Source: Balneolaceae bacterium (GTDB lineage: Bacteria > Bacteroidota > Rhodothermia > Balneolales > Balneolaceae). From it: 7,502 nucleotides of DNA. Position numbers and translations under genes: made by a program. The notes beneath the pieces are model-generated. The model was given only the letters and a program-made list of their open reading frames with translations, was not told the DNA's origin and made no database searches. Below are positions 5,713 to 7,502 of this stretch, in pieces (the first letter of the stretch is position 1; every line of letters begins with the position of its first letter). The DNA lies in the NCBI GenBank assembly GCA_007123785.1, contig SLGL01000140.1, forward strand, positions 1 through 7,502, given 5' to 3'.

Positions 5713-5844
5713 TCAACTTTGCTTTTCTTTTCTTCCGGCTTCAAGTACCCTGTGAACACCGGCTATATCGGTAGCGACCGGTTTTTCCATAAATACATGC
5801 TTGCACTGTTCAATAGCATACTCAATTAGAATATAATTCTTCAT
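5713..5844 (-). pseudogene. relic of a Gfo/Idh/MocA-family oxidoreductase
   Basis: A 43-codon frame on the minus strand (ATG at 5844, TGA at 5713) contains EYAIEQCKHVFMEKPVATDI followed by AGVHRVLEAGRKEK. This is the conserved segment of the N-terminal Rossmann domain of Gfo/Idh/MocA dehydrogenases, where GKHVFxEKPxA carries the catalytic-region EKP motif. Complete proteins are about 350-450 residues with a GxGxxG nucleotide site near the N-terminus. Here both the GxGxxG part and the whole C-terminal domain are absent, and the usual Gly before KHV is Cys. It is therefore a decayed fragment, not a working gene. It lies between the foldback element and the sulfatase. Such oxidoreductases often accompany sulfatases in glycan-use loci, so it may be a leftover from a former partner gene. 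Confidence 0.72.
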
Positions 5845-5901
5845 AAAACAGAAAAGAGATTTAATAACTTACATTTTGTGCAGAATTTTATCATTGTGAG
5901 T

Positions 5902-7464
5902 TTATTCAAAAAACTTTTCTGGTGGTAAATAAATACATTCACACTCCCCAAACATCTCTTTTTTAGGTGTTCTTGGGCGATGGTTATTGGGCAGTGGTGC
6001 ACCGGTTACCCTGTGAAACTCATCCGGGGATCGCAGCCGCGGAACCCCATCATAATGGGTTTCCATGAACTGTAGCAATCCAGCTCGCATCCTGTTCAAC
6101 ACCTGCTGATACTCAGGGTCCTCAGCCAGGTTATTCAGCTCATGCGGGTCATTGACCACATCATACAACTCCTCTTCCTGACGGGGTTCGAAATACAAAG
6201 ACCGCTGATAGGCATCCAGCTCTCCGCTTTGTTCCAGTCTGCGAATTTCGGAAAAGGTCGGGCTCGTAAGAGCATCGGCTGGTGGTGTGGCCGGAAGGTC
6301 ATTGAAGAAGTTTCGGATGTAGTTATACCGCTCATCTCGGATGGAGCGAACAAAGTTTTCATGGTCGTGCCAGTGCGCCTGACCATAAATATAGTCCCGG
6401 ATCTTTAGCTCCGGATCTGCCAGAATGCGACTGAAATCTTCCCCCGCAAAATTTCCATCGGCTTCGATGCCGGCAAAAGCCAGAAACGTTGGGGCTATGT
6501 CCACTGCGCTAACCAGCGATTCGGTTTCCGATCCGGGCGCAATCCGCTCCGGCCATTGGATAATCCAGGGAGTTCTGATTCCGCTGTCATAAAGGGTGGT
6601 TTTATCCCGGGGGAAAGGCCTGCCGTTATCACTGATGAACAGGATCACCGTATTGTCCAGCACACCCTGGCGCTCCAGTTCCTCTACAACGCGGCCGGTG
6701 TATTCATCCAGGCGGCTGATCTCGTCATAATACATGGCAAAATCTTTCCTGACCTGTTCGGTATCCGGCACATAGGGCGGCAGAATCACATCTTCGGGAG
6801 CATGGGGTTTGGCAATCGTGTCTTCCTGGTATCCCCGGTGCGGGTCAACCGCCGCCAGCCATAGGAAAAACGGCTGGTTCTCCGGGCGGTGCTGCAGAAG
6901 CGGAATCCACAAATGACTCCCGCTTCCATCGGCTTGCGGCAGCTCTCCGACCGTCTCCATCAACTCTTCTGTATTCTCCTCCGCCAGAAAATCAAACCTT
7001 TCTTTGATATGATCACCCATATGCCATTTACCGGCCTGGCCGGTCCAGTAGCCGGCTTCTTTCAGTTTTTCCACGAACGTGATTTTATCGGGGGGAATCT
7101 CCCAGTGCAGCTGCTCCGCATCGGTTTGATGCGGGTAGGTTCCCGTAACAATACTTGCTCTCGACGGACTGCAGGAGCTGGTGGTTAAAAACGCCTGGTG
7201 AAACATCATGCCATTTTGGGCCAGCTTGTCGATATTGGGAGTTTTGATATGTGGATGGCCACAAACCCCGCAGTCATCCCAGGCCATATCATCGGCAATG
7301 ATCAGGACAAGGTTTGGCCGCTGATCCACTGTATCTTCTGACGATGAGTTGTTCACAAAACCAGCTATGAAAAGCCCGAAAACCAGACAGCCAATCAGTA
7401 CAATTACCGCTTTGAATTTAAGAGTCTTAAATGGCATAAAAAGCATTTGGATATTTTTCATCAT
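5902..7464 (-). CDS. type I (formylglycine-dependent) sulfatase, heparan N-sulfatase-like
   Basis: Numbering below is from a TTG at 7479, 5 codons ahead of the ATG chosen here. The enzyme hydrolyses sulfate esters or sulfamates of an exported substrate, probably a sulfated glycan. The sulfatase signature CSPSR begins at C103, which must be converted to formylglycine by a maturation enzyme not encoded here. Metal and active-site residues visible include D63-D64 (ADDMAWDD), K151 and H153 (GKWHMG), H214 (DPHRG), D284-N285 (SDNGRPFP) and K293. SSCSPSRAS, FFLW.AAVDPHRG and SDNGRPFPRDKTTLY resemble human N-sulfoglucosamine sulfohydrolase and SulfAtlas subfamily S1_8, but the exact substrate is an inference. 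A hydrophobic segment at about 23-42 after Lys-rich residues is a signal peptide or anchor. Total length, near 520, is normal. Start choice is uncertain: TTG 7479, ATG 7464, 7461, 7446 or 7437 are in frame and none has a ribosome binding site. Confidence 0.93.
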   Translation of the reverse strand: MMKNIQMLFMPFKTLKFKAVIVLIGCLVFGLFIAGFVNNSSSEDTVDQRPNLVLIIADDMAWDDCGVCGHPHIKTPNIDKLAQNGMMFHQAFLTTSSCSPSRASIVTGTYPHQTDAEQLHWEIPPDKITFVEKLKEAGYWTGQAGKWHMGDHIKERFDFLAEENTEELMETVGELPQADGSGSHLWIPLLQHRPENQPFFLWLAAVDPHRGYQEDTIAKPHAPEDVILPPYVPDTEQVRKDFAMYYDEISRLDEYTGRVVEELERQGVLDNTVILFISDNGRPFPRDKTTLYDSGIRTPWIIQWPERIAPGSETESLVSAVDIAPTFLAFAGIEADGNFAGEDFSRILADPELKIRDYIYGQAHWHDHENFVRSIRDERYNYIRNFFNDLPATPPADALTSPTFSEIRRLEQSGELDAYQRSLYFEPRQEEELYDVVNDPHELNNLAEDPEYQQVLNRMRAGLLQFMETHYDGVPRLRSPDEFHRVTGAPLPNNHRPRTPKKEMFGECECIYLPPEKFFE

Positions 7465-7502
7465 GTACTGTATTGTCAAGGATTTTTCGTTTACAAATGC
7501 AG

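Larger units (their letters stand above)
5477..5901. other. intergenic spacer holding a foldback element and a gene relic
   Basis: This 425-bp region lies between two minus-strand genes, the sulfatase and the ERCC4 nuclease. It contains the 130-bp inverted-repeat element (5528-5657) and the oxidoreductase relic (5713-5844). The remaining 5477-5527, AT-rich, should carry the nuclease promoter. An open frame on the minus strand over 5451-5759 reads through the inverted repeats and has no family features; I do not regard it as a gene. Confidence 0.6.

Noticed and set aside
5451..5759. 102-codon minus-strand frame
   Set aside because: It reads through the inverted-repeat element and overlaps the nuclease start and the oxidoreductase relic in another frame; no family features.
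6142..7188. Several plus-strand frames of 88-102 codons opposite the sulfatase
   Set aside because: They are antisense to a gene with clear catalytic motifs and show no domains of their own.
7384..7398. Lipobox (L-I-G-C) in the sulfatase N-terminus
   Set aside because: The Cys fits the lipobox pattern but is followed by more hydrophobic residues (LVFGLFIAGF), so it lies inside the membrane segment rather than at a cleavage site.

Overview
The window looks like chromosomal DNA from an aerobic, heterotrophic, mostly marine or halotolerant type of bacterium, probably in or near Balneolota/Rhodothermota/Bacteroidota. This is inferred from the gene content (Thermus-like ba3 oxidase, Thermus/Deinococcus-like monofunctional proline dehydrogenase, DUF4097 protein, S1 sulfatase), the moderate G+C, and the lack of a clear Shine-Dalgarno sequence before most starts. 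No taxonomic marker gene is present, so the assignment is tentative.

Region 1-1809 (minus strand) is a compact respiratory operon read right to left. It holds a 44-residue single-helix subunit (IIa/CbaD-like), the CuA subunit II, and subunit I of a B-type (ba3) haem-copper oxidase. Subunit I runs off the left edge after residue 399. The genes are 1-2 bases apart. The 1810-2167 gap carries an AT-rich leader and a degenerate 7-bp tandem repeat.

Region 2168-3097 (minus) encodes a secreted DUF4097-type protein built on an 18-residue TSGG repeat. A 467-bp divergent spacer follows, with an AT hairpin and one doubtful small ORF. Next comes a plus-strand proline dehydrogenase (3565-4416), followed directly by a 5'-truncated Uma2/DUF820 endonuclease remnant (4427-4747).

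Region 4820-5476 (minus) encodes a small ERCC4/XPF-type nuclease with a C-terminal helix-hairpin-helix region. Its upstream spacer contains a 130-bp MITE-like element with 16-bp perfect terminal inverted repeats (5528-5657). Beyond it lies a short relic of a Gfo/Idh/MocA oxidoreductase (5713-5844). A membrane-anchored or exported type I sulfatase with a Cys-type formylglycine motif fills 5902-7464 (minus).

The genes do not form one pathway. The oxidase is a terminal electron acceptor for respiration. Proline dehydrogenase feeds electrons from proline into the quinone pool. The sulfatase, with the neighbouring oxidoreductase relic, suggests former or present use of sulfated glycans. Two gene relics, a MITE-like element and a heptad repeat mark the spacers as evolutionarily active. 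I found no convincing undescribed multi-gene system here. The most noteworthy items are the easily missed 44-aa oxidase subunit, the foldback element, the oxidoreductase relic and the in-phase heptad repeat.
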